Part shown: positions 1 to 8,573 of the stretch, one piece after another | Layout of the letters: every line of letters begins with the position of its first letter | Position numbering within the stretch: position 1 is the first letter of the stretch | NCBI GenBank assembly: GCA_025928935.1 | Contig: JAICNB010000025.1 | Span: 1-41,060 of the forward strand | Source of the DNA: Acidimicrobiia bacterium | Lineage (GTDB): Bacteria; Actinomycetota; Acidimicrobiia; Spongiisociales; ZC4RG35 | DNA length: 41,060 nt | Direction: 5' to 3' | Notes under the pieces: generated by a model | The model's input: only the letters and a program-made list of their open reading frames with translations | Databases searched by the model: none | Told to the model about the DNA's origin: nothing | Translations under genes and position numbers: made by a program

Positions 1-54
1 GCCGATCGCCCCCAGGGCGATGGCGGTGCCTGTGAGCCGGTTCCCCTCTACCAC
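1..54 (-). other. possible 5' end of a minus-strand gene leaving the window
   Basis: Read on the minus strand, positions 54 to 1 form an open frame starting with GTG (in-frame TTG at 75). It encodes a short, partly hydrophobic segment ending LTGTAIALGAIG and continues past the left edge. If real, this gene would be divergent from gatC. Only 18 codons are visible, so the function cannot be named and the frame may be chance. The rest of positions 55-120 shows no recognisable element. Confidence 0.2.
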
Positions 55-120
55 CAGACCATTCTGGCCCGCCAAAACCGGGTGGTGGTGCGATCTCTTC
101 CGGCTCTTACACTCCGCTTC

Positions 121-414
121 ATGCCGATAGACATCGACATCGCCCATGTGGCCAGACTGGCCCGGCTCGGTCTGAGTGACGAGGAGCTCGAGGCGTACAA
201 GACCCAGCTCGGAGTCATCCTCGAGCACGCCGCCCGTGTCCAGTCACTCGATGTCGAGCCCGGAGTGGAGGCGGCCTACCCGCTCGGGATGGAGAACGCG
301 TTTCGGGATGACGTGGTCCGGCCCTCCCTCAGCCGGGACGAGGTCCTGGCCCAGGCCCCGGACGCCCACGACGGGCAGTTCGTGGTACCGCCGGCGATGG
401 AGGACTCTCAGTGA
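121..414 (+). CDS. gatC: Asp-tRNA(Asn)/Glu-tRNA(Gln) amidotransferase subunit C
   Basis: GatC is the small subunit of GatCAB, the cytoplasmic complex that converts misacylated Glu-tRNA(Gln) and Asp-tRNA(Asn) to the correct amide form; GatC clamps GatA to GatB. The 97-residue product has the typical N-terminus ([19 protein letters not shown]), a middle segment like the usual LDTEGVEPTSHP stretch, and the [19 protein letters not shown] segment that lies across the partners. An in-frame GTG at 82 would add 13 residues that do not look like GatC, so ATG 121 is preferred. It is the first gene of gatC-gatA-gatB, and its TGA overlaps the gatA ATG as TGATG. Length is normal for the family. Confidence 0.93.
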   Translation: MPIDIDIAHVARLARLGLSDEELEAYKTQLGVILEHAARVQSLDVEPGVEAAYPLGMENAFRDDVVRPSLSRDEVLAQAPDAHDGQFVVPPAMEDSQ

Positions 415-1874
415 TGGCAGCCGGCATCGCGGACGCCGGGCGCTTGCTGCGCTCGGGCGAGACCACCGCGTCGGCTCTTCTCGAGGAGGCACTGGACACC
501 GCATCCCGGACCGAGGCGCAGCTGCATGCCTTTCTCACCATCGACAGCGGGGGTGCGAGAGAGGCCGCCGCCCGGGCTGACGCAGACTTCGCCGACGGGG
601 TCGATCTCGGGCCCCTCCACGGGATCCCGGTCGCCCTGAAGGACAACATGTGCACCCGCGGGGTGGAGACCACGGCCGGATCCCAGATCCTCGCCGGATA
701 TGTCCCGCCGTACGACGCCACTGTCGTGGAGAGGCTGCGCCACGGAGGTGCGGTCATCGTGGGCAAGACCAATCTCGACGAGTTCGCCATGGGGTCGTCG
801 ACCGAGAACTCGGCCTACGGGCCGACCTACAACCCCTGGGACCTGAGCCGTGTGCCCGGGGGCTCCTCGGGTGGGTCGGCCGCCGCGGTGGCCGCGGGTT
901 CGGCCCTTCTCGGGCTGGGATCCGACACCGGAGGCTCGATCCGCCAGCCCGCGTCGCTGTGTGGCGTGGTGGGGATGAAGCCCACCTACGGCACGGTGAG
1001 CAGGTACGGGCTGATCGCCTTCGCGTCGTCGCTCGACCAGATCGGGCCGTTCACCAGGACCGTCGAGGACTCGGCGCTGGCGCTGTCGACCATCTGGGGA
1101 CACGACCCGATGGACTCCACATCGCACGCGGGGGAGTACCCGGACCCTACCGCCGCCCTCGGCCGTGGGATCGATGGTCTCACGGTGGGTATGGTCACCG
1201 AGCTGTCCGGAGAGGGGTTCGAGCCGGCGGTCGAGGCCGCCACGGGGGACATGCTGGCCCGGCTGGAGAAGGCGGGCGTCGGGGTGGTGGAGGTGTCGTT
1301 GCCGAGCTTCGAGATCGCCCTCTCCGCCTATTACCTGATCGCCCCTGCCGAGGCGTCGTCGAACCTGGCCCGCTTCGACGGGATCAGATACGGGCTCAGG
1401 GTCGAGGGGCAGACCACCGAGGAGTTGATGGCGCGGACCCGGGCGGAGGGATTCGGGCCCGAGGTGATCCGCCGCATCCTCCTCGGCACCTATTCCCTGT
1501 CTGCCGGGTATTACGACGCCTTCTACGGCCAGGCCCAGCGGGTGCGGGCCGCGATCCAGGAGGACTTCGCCCGTGCCTACGACCAGGTCGATGTCCTCGT
1601 GTCACCCACCAGCCCCACCGTGGCGTTCGAGGCAGGGGCGAGGACGTCTGATCCGTTGGCCATGTACCTCTCCGACATCTGCAACATCCCGGCCAACCTG
1701 GCCGGCCACCCCGCGATATCGGTCCCGATCGGGCTCGACGACTCCGGGCTGCCGATCGGGTTCCAGGTCATGGCTCCGCCCCTGGGAGAGCAGATGATGT
1801 ATCAGGTCGCCGCCGAGGTCGAGCGACAGGCGGCGTTCGTGATCGCCCCCACCGCCGTCGAGATGGCGCGATGA
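414..1874 (+). CDS. gatA: Asp-tRNA(Asn)/Glu-tRNA(Gln) amidotransferase subunit A
   Basis: GatA is the glutaminase subunit of GatCAB. It belongs to the amidase-signature family and releases ammonia from glutamine for GatB. The 486-residue protein shows the Lys/cis-Ser/Ser elements: the lysine in [10 protein letters not shown], the serines of the [14 protein letters not shown] loop, and the [22 protein letters not shown] block. The C-terminal [19 protein letters not shown] segment is also typical of GatA rather than of other amidases. The start may be ATG 414 (TGATG overlap with gatC) or the adjacent GTG 411, which adds one residue. The stop overlaps the gatB start as ATGA, which indicates translational coupling and equal subunit output. 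Nothing is missing. Confidence 0.95.
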   Translation: MAAGIADAGRLLRSGETTASALLEEALDTASRTEAQLHAFLTIDSGGAREAAARADADFADGVDLGPLHGIPVALKDNMCTRGVETTAGSQILAGYVPPYDATVVERLRHGGAVIVGKTNLDEFAMGSSTENSAYGPTYNPWDLSRVPGGSSGGSAAAVAAGSALLGLGSDTGGSIRQPASLCGVVGMKPTYGTVSRYGLIAFASSLDQIGPFTRTVEDSALALSTIWGHDPMDSTSHAGEYPDPTAALGRGIDGLTVGMVTELSGEGFEPAVEAATGDMLARLEKAGVGVVEVSLPSFEIALSAYYLIAPAEASSNLARFDGIRYGLRVEGQTTEELMARTRAEGFGPEVIRRILLGTYSLSAGYYDAFYGQAQRVRAAIQEDFARAYDQVDVLVSPTSPTVAFEAGARTSDPLAMYLSDICNIPANLAGHPAISVPIGLDDSGLPIGFQVMAPPLGEQMMYQVAAEVERQAAFVIAPTAVEMAR

Positions 1875-3319
1875 CCTGGGAAGCGGTGATCGGGATCGAG
1901 GTCCACGTGGAGCTCATGACGGCTTCGAAGATGTTCTGCGGTTGTGAGGTCGCCCACGGCGGCGAGCCCAACACCCGGGTCTGTCCCACCTGTCTCGGCC
2001 TGCCCGGCGCCCTGCCCGTGACCAACAGGGCGGCCATCGAGTCGATCATGGCGATAGGCCTGGCCCTGAGCTGTCAGGTTTCGCCACGATCTGTGTTCCA
2101 TCGGAAGAACTACTTCTACGCCGATCTCCCCAAGAACTACCAGATATCGCAGTTCGACGTCCCGGTGTGCCACGACGGCCATCTCGACATCGAGGTCGAC
2201 GGAGCCATCAGGCGGGTCGGCATCGAGCGCGCCCACATGGAGGAAGACACCGGCAAGTCGATCCACGTCGGGCTCGGGGGGCGCATCCACTCCGCCGAGC
2301 GCACCCTGCTCGACTTCAACCGTTCCGGCGTCCCCCTCGTCGAGGTGGTGTCCCGGCCCGATCTGCGGAGTGCAGCCGAGTCGCGGGTCTACGCCCAGGA
2401 GTTGAGATCGGTCATCGCCGAGTTGGGGGTCTCCGACGTCCGGCTCGAGGAGGGGTCGATCCGGTTCGATGCGAACGTGTCGATCCGACCGGAGGGCTCC
2501 GACGCCCTCGGCACGAAGGTCGAGGTCAAGAACATGAATTCCTTTCGCTCCCTGGAACGCGCAGTCGCTCACGAGGTCGAGCGGCAGACTGCGCTCCTCG
2601 AATCCGGGGGCTCCGTCGTCCAGGAGACTCGTCACTGGGACGAGGAGTCGGGGGTCACCCATTCGATGAGGGTGAAGGAGGGCTCGTCCGACTACCGCTA
2701 TTTCACCGAGCCCGACCTGGTGCCGCTGGTGATGAGCCCGGAGTGGGTGGCAGGGGTCGGTGCCCGTCTGCCGGAGCTGCCGGCTGAGCGAAGAGCCCGC
2801 TATGTCAGCCAGGGGCTGGCCCCGTCCACCGCCTGGGTCCTCTCGGGCCTCGACCCTTCCCTCCGCGTGGTGTACGACGATGCGGTCCTCTCCGGGGCCT
2901 CCCCCCAGGCCGCCGCCAACTGGGTCACCGGAGAGGTGGTCGCGTGGCTACGGCGAAGCGGGGCCGATGCAGCCGGGACGGCCCTGGACGGGGAGTCCCT
3001 GGCCGAACTGATCCAGATGGTCGAGGACGGATCGGTGTCCAGCTCTGCCGCCAAGGAGCTGCTCGATGGAGTGATGTCGGGTGAGGGTGGTCCCCGGGGT
3101 GTCGCCGAGCGGCGCGATCTGCTCCAGGTGAGCGATGCCGGGGCCCTCAATGGGGTGATCGACTCGGTGCTGGCCGAGAACCCTCGCGCTGTCGGCGAGT
3201 TCAGGAGTGGCGAGGAGAAGGTGGTGGGGTTCCTCGTGGGTCAGGTCATGAAGGCGACCGGGGGGAAGGCTGATCCTCGCCTCGTCAACCAGCTGCTCCG
3301 GGAGAAGATGACCGGCTGA
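1871..3319 (+). CDS. gatB: Asp-tRNA(Asn)/Glu-tRNA(Gln) amidotransferase subunit B
   Basis: GatB binds the misacylated tRNA, phosphorylates the Glu or Asp side chain with ATP, and transfers ammonia from GatA. The 482-residue protein has the N-terminal kinase-like catalytic domain ([13 protein letters not shown], then the [10 protein letters not shown] and [10 protein letters not shown] blocks) and the C-terminal helical plus YqeY-like tail domain ([24 protein letters not shown]). Cysteines in FCGCE and CPTC near residues 20-40 look like the zinc-binding set found in many, though not all, GatB proteins. It is the last gene of the gatCAB operon and starts in an ATGA overlap with gatA. It implies that Asn-tRNA and/or Gln-tRNA are made by transamidation, as is common in actinobacteria. 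Confidence 0.95.
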   Translation: MTWEAVIGIEVHVELMTASKMFCGCEVAHGGEPNTRVCPTCLGLPGALPVTNRAAIESIMAIGLALSCQVSPRSVFHRKNYFYADLPKNYQISQFDVPVCHDGHLDIEVDGAIRRVGIERAHMEEDTGKSIHVGLGGRIHSAERTLLDFNRSGVPLVEVVSRPDLRSAAESRVYAQELRSVIAELGVSDVRLEEGSIRFDANVSIRPEGSDALGTKVEVKNMNSFRSLERAVAHEVERQTALLESGGSVVQETRHWDEESGVTHSMRVKEGSSDYRYFTEPDLVPLVMSPEWVAGVGARLPELPAERRARYVSQGLAPSTAWVLSGLDPSLRVVYDDAVLSGASPQAAANWVTGEVVAWLRRSGADAAGTALDGESLAELIQMVEDGSVSSSAAKELLDGVMSGEGGPRGVAERRDLLQVSDAGALNGVIDSVLAENPRAVGEFRSGEEKVVGFLVGQVMKATGGKADPRLVNQLLREKMTG

Positions 3320-3333
3320 CCCCACCGGGGTCC

Positions 3334-3364
3334 GGGGGCGCCCCCAGGTTCGACGGTTCGACGG
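3334..3364. promoter_or_regulatory. G/C palindrome plus 8-bp tandem repeat between gatB and pyk
   Basis: The 62-bp gap holds a perfect 12-bp palindrome (GGGGGCGCCCCC, 3334-3345), then two tandem copies of an 8-bp unit (GTTCGACG) at about 3348-3363. No U-tract follows the palindrome, so it is not a clear intrinsic terminator. A purine-rich GAGGAAG just before ATG 3382 is the likely ribosome-binding site of pyk. The palindrome could be a terminator remnant or a protein site; the sequence alone does not decide. Confidence 0.25.
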
Positions 3365-3381
3365 TTAGCTTCGAGGAAGAA

Positions 3382-4815
3382 ATGCAGAGGCACACCAAGA
3401 TCATCGCGACGCTGGGGCCCTCGGTAGGCACCGAGAACGGAGTTGCCGCCCTCGTCGACGCCGGCATCGATGTGGCCCGGCTCAACTTCTCGCATGGTGA
3501 CCACGACTTCCACCGGTCACTGGCCGAGTGGGTCCGTGCTGCTTCCAAGGCATCGGGGCGCAACGTGGCCCTCATGCAAGACATCCAGGGGCCAAAGCTC
3601 CGGGTGGGCGAGTTTGCCGAGGGGGCGGTCGTATTGCGGCCCGGACAGCAGGTGAAACTCGTGCCCGATGCGGAACTTGGCAACGACACGCTGATACCCG
3701 TCGGGTACGAGCCCCTGCTCCGGGATGTGGAGCCCGGTGACCGAGTGCAGCTGGCCGACGGGTTGATTCGCTGCGAGGTCGTAGAGATCACCGAAGACGG
3801 GCTGCTTGCCGACGTGAACGTCGGTGGTGTCCTCTCCGATCACAAGGGGGTCTCGTTCCCCGACAGCACGCTCACCCTCGACATCGTGACCCCCAAGGAC
3901 GAGGCGGACCTCGCCTTCGGCCGGGAGCTGGGCGTCGATTACGTGGCGGCCTCGTTCGTCAGGACAGGTGACGACATCCGCGACATCGCCGGTCTGGCCG
4001 GGGACGTGCCGATAGTGGCCAAGATCGAGCTGGCCCAGGCATACGAGAACCTGGACGACATCATCGGTCCCTCATCGGCGGTGATGGTGGCCCGCGGCGA
4101 CCTCGGGGTGCAGCTCCCGCTGGAGAAGATCCCTCTGATCCAGGCCGAGATCCTGAAGAAGACCAACGCCGCAGGCCGCATCTCCATCACTGCGACCGAG
4201 ATGCTCGAGTCGATGACCAAGAGCCCCCGGCCCACCCGTGCCGAGGTGACCGACGTCGCCCACGCGGTGCTGGCGGGCACGGATGCGGTCATGCTCTCGG
4301 GCGAGACCGCGGTTGGCGATTATCCCGTCCAGGCGGTGGCGGCCATGGCCTCGATCTGCGTCGCGGTGGAGGAAGGGACTCTGTCGATGCGGGACCGGCA
4401 CTCGATCCCCTTCGTAGGCGACGGGAACACCGTCGCCTCGGCGGTGTCCCAGGCGGCCACCGAGATCGCGGTGAATCTGGGGGCGGAGACCATCGTGGCC
4501 TTCACCGAGACCGGGAACACGGCCCGACTCCTCTCCAAGTACCGGCCTGAGGCCAGGATCGTGGCCTTCACCCCCAACGAGGTGACCCTCCGCCAAATGG
4601 CCCTCTATTGGGGGGTGAGCCCACATCCCTTCGAGCGCCGCCGATACACCGACGAGGAGATCGCCTCTGCCGCGGCGATCCTCGAGAAGGAGGGCGTCGT
4701 CAGCAAGGGTGACCGGGTGGTGATGGTCGCAGGCGTCCCCCCCAACATCCAGGCCTCCACCAACCTGGTCAAGGTGCACGTGATCGGGGAACTGTCTCGC
4801 GGTCTCAGCTCCTGA
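3382..4815 (+). CDS. pyk: pyruvate kinase
   Basis: Pyruvate kinase transfers phosphate from phosphoenolpyruvate to ADP, the last step of glycolysis, in the cytoplasm. The 477-residue protein has the expected order: an N-terminal strand with TKIIATLGPS, the substrate-binding LNFSHG and DIQGPKLRVG motifs, an inserted B domain (about residues 70-165), the catalytic lysine region VAKIELAQA, the metal-site MVARGDLGV, the TEMLESMTKSPRPTRAE signature, then the C-terminal allosteric domain (about 345-477). It lies 62 bp after gatB with a good GAGGAAG ribosome-binding site, so it may have its own promoter. The usual TATQMLESM reads TATEMLESM here, a mild variation. Length is normal and it appears intact. 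Confidence 0.95.
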   Translation: MQRHTKIIATLGPSVGTENGVAALVDAGIDVARLNFSHGDHDFHRSLAEWVRAASKASGRNVALMQDIQGPKLRVGEFAEGAVVLRPGQQVKLVPDAELGNDTLIPVGYEPLLRDVEPGDRVQLADGLIRCEVVEITEDGLLADVNVGGVLSDHKGVSFPDSTLTLDIVTPKDEADLAFGRELGVDYVAASFVRTGDDIRDIAGLAGDVPIVAKIELAQAYENLDDIIGPSSAVMVARGDLGVQLPLEKIPLIQAEILKKTNAAGRISITATEMLESMTKSPRPTRAEVTDVAHAVLAGTDAVMLSGETAVGDYPVQAVAAMASICVAVEEGTLSMRDRHSIPFVGDGNTVASAVSQAATEIAVNLGAETIVAFTETGNTARLLSKYRPEARIVAFTPNEVTLRQMALYWGVSPHPFERRRYTDEEIASAAAILEKEGVVSKGDRVVMVAGVPPNIQASTNLVKVHVIGELSRGLSS

Positions 4816-4832
4816 TTACGATCCCGACCCTC

Positions 4833-5126
4833 ATGGGCCAGACCGTCGTTGTCAACCAGGTCACCGAGGCTGGTGAGATCCTCCTGATCGACACCGATCG
4901 GAGCTTCACCGGCCAGGACGGCATGGTCATGTCGCCCGATGACCCGGGTGAGGCGGTTCCCGGGATCCTCGCCGAGAAGCTGTTCGACCTGGGTATCGGT
5001 CTCGACCATATATACGTCCTGCAGAACACCGTTACGGTGAGACGGCCAGGCGGGTGGGACGAGGCGTCCAAGGCCTCGGTCGTGTCCGTCCTGGAGTCCT
5101 TCCTGCTCTTCTACACCGAGGTCTGA
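4833..5126 (+). CDS. small conserved-looking protein of unknown function
   Basis: I do not recognise this 97-residue product. It starts 17 bp after pyk on the same strand, so it is probably co-transcribed. It is acidic overall, has no signal peptide, membrane segment or cysteines, and reads as a folded alpha/beta protein: a first half with EILLIDTDRSFTGQDG, and an amphipathic C-terminal helix (about residues 78-97) ending in LESFLLFYTEV. Codon use matches its neighbours and no better frame overlaps it, which supports a real gene. Its position suggests a cytoplasmic housekeeping role, but no function is assigned. Confidence 0.65.
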   Translation: MGQTVVVNQVTEAGEILLIDTDRSFTGQDGMVMSPDDPGEAVPGILAEKLFDLGIGLDHIYVLQNTVTVRRPGGWDEASKASVVSVLESFLLFYTEV

Positions 5127-5140
5127 GACCTCCCGAGGTC
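5118..5140. terminator. alternating inverted repeats between convergent genes, candidate bidirectional terminator
   Basis: Three alternating 6-bp arms occur in a row: GAGGTC (5118-5123), GACCTC (5127-5132) and GAGGTC (5135-5140). The first pair forms a perfect stem whose 3-nt loop is the TGA stop of the small gene. The second pair is an alternative stem with only 2 nt between arms. It lies in the 20-bp gap between a plus-strand gene ending at 5126 and a minus-strand gene ending at 5147. There is no clear U-tract, so termination is inferred from position and symmetry. Confidence 0.35.
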
Positions 5141-5146
5141 GCCGGG

Positions 5147-7114
5147 TCAGGCGGGGGGAGTGGTCGGCGGAGCCGTGGTGGGAGGTGTCGTCGGCGGTGC
5201 CGTGGTCGGGGGGACCGTGCTCGGCGGCACCGTTGTCGACGGGATCGTCGTGGTGGTGGGACAGGCGGTGGATGTCCCGGGCACCATGCACGGATGGACC
5301 TCGAAGACGGCGAACCTGGGGGCGTAGCGAACGGTCCATTCCTGGACATCGACCACGTTGTTCTCGTCGCCTCCGAGCAGGATGCGCCGGGTCACCGTCA
5401 CGCTCCAACCGCCGAGCTCGGTCTGGGTCTGATCCTGCTGGTTGACGCCGAACTCCGGGTTCGGCTCGTATCGGGGCTCGGGCGGGTCGGTGAGGGCGAA
5501 GCGGTCAGAGACGTCGCCCTTGACGTGGAGGGCGCTGGGACCCCCCTCGGCGTCGACCCATGCTCGGCTCCGCCCATCTGATTGCTCGCCTTTCAAGGTC
5601 CGGCCGTCGTTCTCGCCGAAGATCCGGACGGTGATGGAGGTGTCCGAGTAGCTGGTGTCGATGAGGATCCCGTAATCGGTGTTGTTCCGGAACTTGAGGT
5701 CGGGGCTTCGCCAGTTCAGCGTGGCCTCGACCCCCTCCGGGTATCGGGAGAAGTAGTAGGAGTGGGGCTTGTGCTCGACATCCTCGTAACCACCCCAGAA
5801 GACCGCGTTGTAGAGCGTGGTGGTGAACTGGCTGACCCCGCCGCCGACCGTGTCCTCGACCTCCCCGGCGATGATGGTCCCCGCGGGCAGATACCCGTCC
5901 TCCACCGTGCGCGGGCCGACGTGGTCGTTGAGGCTGAAGGTCTGGCCCGAGGGGACTATGGCGCCGTCCACCTCGTCGGCGATTCGGTGGATGTTGACCA
6001 CCCGGTCCTGGCAACAGTCGTAGTAGGTGGTGAACTGCGCCACCAGATGGTTGATGTTGAGCGCCTCCAGGTCCTCCGTGGTCACCTCGGGGGCGGCGGC
6101 CTCGACGAAGGGGAGCACGCCCTCGCGACCGTCGGTGAATGCGGCGTTTGCCATCCGCAAAGCCGTCTCCGCCTCGTCGATGCGCGTTCCGCTGCTGCCG
6201 GGGACGATCGAGATGCTGTCGCCCTCGATATCGAAGAAGGCGTTGACCGGCTCGGCCTCTACCTGGTCCCGGATCGCGTTGAGATAGCCGTCGACGACCG
6301 CCGGGTCGAATGAGTTGACGATGCGTGGCTCGCTCTCGGTGACCGTCTCCGACTGAAAGGCCTCGAGCAGTTGATCGACGGTGAAGACGACTTCGAAATC
6401 CTCGCTCACCAAGCGAATGGGCTCCACCAACATCGCCTCTGCCTGGTCGACGGCCGCGTCGACGTCCTCGTTGGTCAGTTCCGGCACGATCGTCGTGGTG
6501 GGTATCGATGTGGACTCGGGCGCGAGTGCGAGGAGGTTCGCCTCGACGACGGCACGGGCCGCGGCTCGGTCGACCCCGGTGCCCACCATGGGGTACTCCG
6601 GAGTGGGCACACCGTCGACCAGGCTCACGCCACCCGGGCTCGAGGGCAGGGCGATCACTTCGGCGTCCCACGCGTCGAAGACCGCCTCGATGGCCACGTC
6701 ATCGACGGCCCCTCGAACCGGGACCCTCACGGTGTCGAAGATATGGCTGATCCACCAGGCGAACTCGGAGAGAGGGTTGCCGTCCCGCCCGACCAGGAGA
6801 GCCTCGTCGGCTATCGCCTGTTCGTTGATCTCGAGCCCAGCCTCCGAGGGCTGGATGCTGGCGAACTTGCCATCGACGTTGAAGACAGCCGGACGCGCCA
6901 GATACTCATCTTCCACAGCGAGAAGTGCACTCAGTGCCTGCTCCTCGTCGAGCCCCCCGATCTGGGTGTCGGCCACCTCGACGCGTCCCATCACCTCGCC
7001 TCGCGAGGCGAGCCGGGTCAAGCCGTACGCAGACAAGATGAGCAGGAGGATTCCGGCAACACCCGTGATGAGCGCGCCAAGCGGAGTCCTGATCCAGGAG
7101 AGATATCTATTCAT
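5147..7114 (-). CDS. VanW/YoaR-family membrane-anchored cell-wall protein
   Basis: The 655-residue protein starts with a short cytoplasmic stretch and one membrane anchor (about residues 13-34), so most of it should lie outside the cell. Residues of about 45-340 form two YoaR-like (PG_binding_4) repeats. About 355-500 is the VanW domain, recognisable by PSGQTFSLNDHVGPRT, the GGGVSQFTTTLYNAVFWGG block, and HSYYFSRYPEGVEATL. A short domain follows, and the last 35 or so residues are a low-complexity Thr/Pro tail (TTVPPSTVPPTT type) of the kind that spans or binds peptidoglycan. VanW proteins accompany some vancomycin clusters, but their activity is unknown; here there is no vanHAX context, so a wall-structural role is more likely than resistance. 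It is convergent with the small gene and divergent from the nuclease gene. Confidence 0.85.
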   Translation of the reverse strand: MNRYLSWIRTPLGALITGVAGILLLILSAYGLTRLASRGEVMGRVEVADTQIGGLDEEQALSALLAVEDEYLARPAVFNVDGKFASIQPSEAGLEINEQAIADEALLVGRDGNPLSEFAWWISHIFDTVRVPVRGAVDDVAIEAVFDAWDAEVIALPSSPGGVSLVDGVPTPEYPMVGTGVDRAAARAVVEANLLALAPESTSIPTTTIVPELTNEDVDAAVDQAEAMLVEPIRLVSEDFEVVFTVDQLLEAFQSETVTESEPRIVNSFDPAVVDGYLNAIRDQVEAEPVNAFFDIEGDSISIVPGSSGTRIDEAETALRMANAAFTDGREGVLPFVEAAAPEVTTEDLEALNINHLVAQFTTYYDCCQDRVVNIHRIADEVDGAIVPSGQTFSLNDHVGPRTVEDGYLPAGTIIAGEVEDTVGGGVSQFTTTLYNAVFWGGYEDVEHKPHSYYFSRYPEGVEATLNWRSPDLKFRNNTDYGILIDTSYSDTSITVRIFGENDGRTLKGEQSDGRSRAWVDAEGGPSALHVKGDVSDRFALTDPPEPRYEPNPEFGVNQQDQTQTELGGWSVTVTRRILLGGDENNVVDVQEWTVRYAPRFAVFEVHPCMVPGTSTACPTTTTIPSTTVPPSTVPPTTAPPTTPPTTAPPTTPPA

Positions 7115-7215
7115 GGAGAGGCCGCCCGAAAATCGACCTAGCGCCCGAACGGGATGCTACCGAAGCCGATTTCGTAACCGGAAAGCGTCCCAGCGAAGGT
7201 CTACCCTCGAAGGCA

Positions 7216-7992
7216 GTGGCGATCCGATTCCCGGAAATGGCGCCCGGCGACGCCATACGCATCTCGGCGACCACCTATGTCACCTACCGGCAATGCCCGG
7301 CGCGGGCTGCGGCGCGGCTCCAGGGTATCTACGGTCCCGACACCCGACCGGCCTTCCTCGGAGCGCTGGCGCACCGGGTCTTCAGCCGTCATCTGACGTC
7401 AGGCCCGATCCCTTCCGATGAGTTCGTCCAGGCGTGTCGGGAGGAAATCGGTGGGTCGGCGCTCAACAACAAGCTGGGGGGCCTCGAGCTGCGCCCGTCC
7501 GCCCTGGCCGCCGCGATCGAGGAGGTGCGTGGGCTCTACGAGCGTTTCGTGAAGCTGCCCAGCGAGGGCTTCGAGGGATCGGAGCAGACCATCGATGCCG
7601 CGGTCGGAGAAGGGGTCGACCTGGTGGGGACCGTCGACGCCGTCTATCGGGAGGACCTCGGCGGTCACCGCCTGGTCGATTGGAAGACCGGTGAGCTCGG
7701 TGACCCCGAGAGGCAGCTTCGCTTCTACGCCCTGTTGTGGATGCTCGATCGCAGCGAGGTCCCGGCTTATGTCGAGGCGGTGTCGGTCCGAACCGGCGAG
7801 CGCTATCGATCCGTCCCCACCACAGCAGAGGTGGAGGAGGTCGCTGCCGACATCGCCGACATGGTCGATGCGATCCGGGGCTCTTGGGCCTCGGGCGCCG
7901 ACTTGGACAGGGCGGGAGGCCCCTGGTGTCGCAATTGCCCGCTCCTCGACGATTGCCCGGAGGGGACGACGGCCACGGAGCTGCTGGACTGA
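7216..7992 (+). CDS. PD-(D/E)XK nuclease-family protein with RecB/AddB/Cas4-type Fe-S cysteines
   Basis: The 258-residue protein carries the RecB-nuclease motifs: GALAHRVF with His53, GTVDAVY with Asp141, LVDWKTG with Asp155 and Lys157, and the QxxFY motif (Gln167, Tyr171). Four cysteines are placed as in iron-sulfur members of this fold: one near the N-terminus (Cys27 in YRQCPAR) and three at the end (Cys238, Cys241, Cys247 in WCRNCPLLDDC). It is predicted to be a metal-dependent DNA exonuclease, related to the nuclease parts of AddB and Cas4. No helicase, cas gene or repeat array is nearby, so it stands alone and its pathway is open. The start could be GTG 7216 or ATG 7237; GTG is used because an extended AAGG-rich region precedes it. 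All catalytic residues appear present. Confidence 0.82.
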   Translation: MAIRFPEMAPGDAIRISATTYVTYRQCPARAAARLQGIYGPDTRPAFLGALAHRVFSRHLTSGPIPSDEFVQACREEIGGSALNNKLGGLELRPSALAAAIEEVRGLYERFVKLPSEGFEGSEQTIDAAVGEGVDLVGTVDAVYREDLGGHRLVDWKTGELGDPERQLRFYALLWMLDRSEVPAYVEAVSVRTGERYRSVPTTAEVEEVAADIADMVDAIRGSWASGADLDRAGGPWCRNCPLLDDCPEGTTATELLD

Positions 7993-8000
7993 GTCGATTT

Positions 8001-8018
8001 CGAGCACCGCGATGCTCG
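8001..8018. terminator. hairpin between convergent genes
   Basis: A perfect 6-bp inverted repeat, CGAGCA (8001-8006) and TGCTCG (8013-8018), with a 6-nt loop sits in the 32-bp gap between the plus-strand nuclease gene (stop 7992) and the minus-strand DUF1697 gene (stop 8025). Position and symmetry suggest a bidirectional terminator. Only a short T/A run (TTT before, AAA on the other strand) flanks it. Confidence 0.4.
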
Positions 8019-8024
8019 TGTGGG

Positions 8025-8573
8025 TCAACCGTCCAGAATCCCCAGCAGCCTGGTGACCGTGTTCCAGTTGCGAGCCGTGCCGGCGACGCCGAGCTGTCTC
8101 TCGAAGTAGGCCAGATCGAGCTTGGATCGACCGGAGCCGCCCGGGTAGTGGATGTAGATCTCCCGACCGGACACCTGGAACCGGTCCGATGGCGAGCGGT
8201 CGGGGTCGAGACGGGCAACACGGCCCTTCGATGGCCTCGACTCGAGGAACACGACGTGTAGCAGCCTCGGCTCGACGTCGGGCCCATGGAACGGGTTCGC
8301 CCCCGCCACCTTCGCCAGCTCGTCTCTTGTCCTGACCATGACCCGCACCTTCAGCCCCAGCCCGTCCTGGATCACGTCCTCGATGGTCCTGCTCAACTTC
8401 ACGGCATCGCCCGCTACGGGCGCAACGATGACGTTTCCGCTCTGCAGGAAAGTGCGCACCCCCTCCAGGCCGGCCTCCTCCAGCCTGTCCCTCAGCTGAC
8501 CCATGGGCACCTTGATCCCGCCGACGTTGACCCCCCTCAGCAGGGCAGCCACCGGGGCCCCGGCCTCAGGCAT
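8025..8573 (-). CDS. DUF1697 family protein
   Basis: The 182-residue product matches the DUF1697 pattern: an N-terminal ALLRGVNVGG strand-loop, the conserved LRDRLEEAGLEGVRTFLQSGNVIV segment, a central NPF segment, and a C-terminal YFERQLGVAGTARNWNTVTRLLGI block. The family is widespread, cytoplasmic and of unknown biochemical function. The start chosen is ATG 8573, because GVNVGG normally lies 10-15 residues from the N-terminus; an upstream ATG at 8627 would add an unrelated Arg-rich stretch. The start lies 8 bp inside the end of the upstream fumarylacetoacetase-family gene, so the two are probably co-translated. No missing motif was noticed. Confidence 0.85.
   Translation of the reverse strand: MPEAGAPVAALLRGVNVGGIKVPMGQLRDRLEEAGLEGVRTFLQSGNVIVAPVAGDAVKLSRTIEDVIQDGLGLKVRVMVRTRDELAKVAGANPFHGPDVEPRLLHVVFLESRPSKGRVARLDPDRSPSDRFQVSGREIYIHYPGGSGRSKLDLAYFERQLGVAGTARNWNTVTRLLGILDG

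Noticed and set aside
408-1127. A long minus-strand open frame opposite gatA
   Set aside because: It is Arg/Gly/His-rich, has no family pattern, and lies fully antisense to a conserved gene; such frames are expected at high GC.
5150-5260. Low-complexity GGT/GGC-rich tract as a non-coding repeat
   Set aside because: It encodes the Thr/Pro tail of the VanW protein in its own frame.
5147-7114. VanW as evidence of vancomycin resistance
   Set aside because: No vanH, vanA, vanX or vanRS genes are present, and VanW-domain proteins are common in sensitive actinobacteria.
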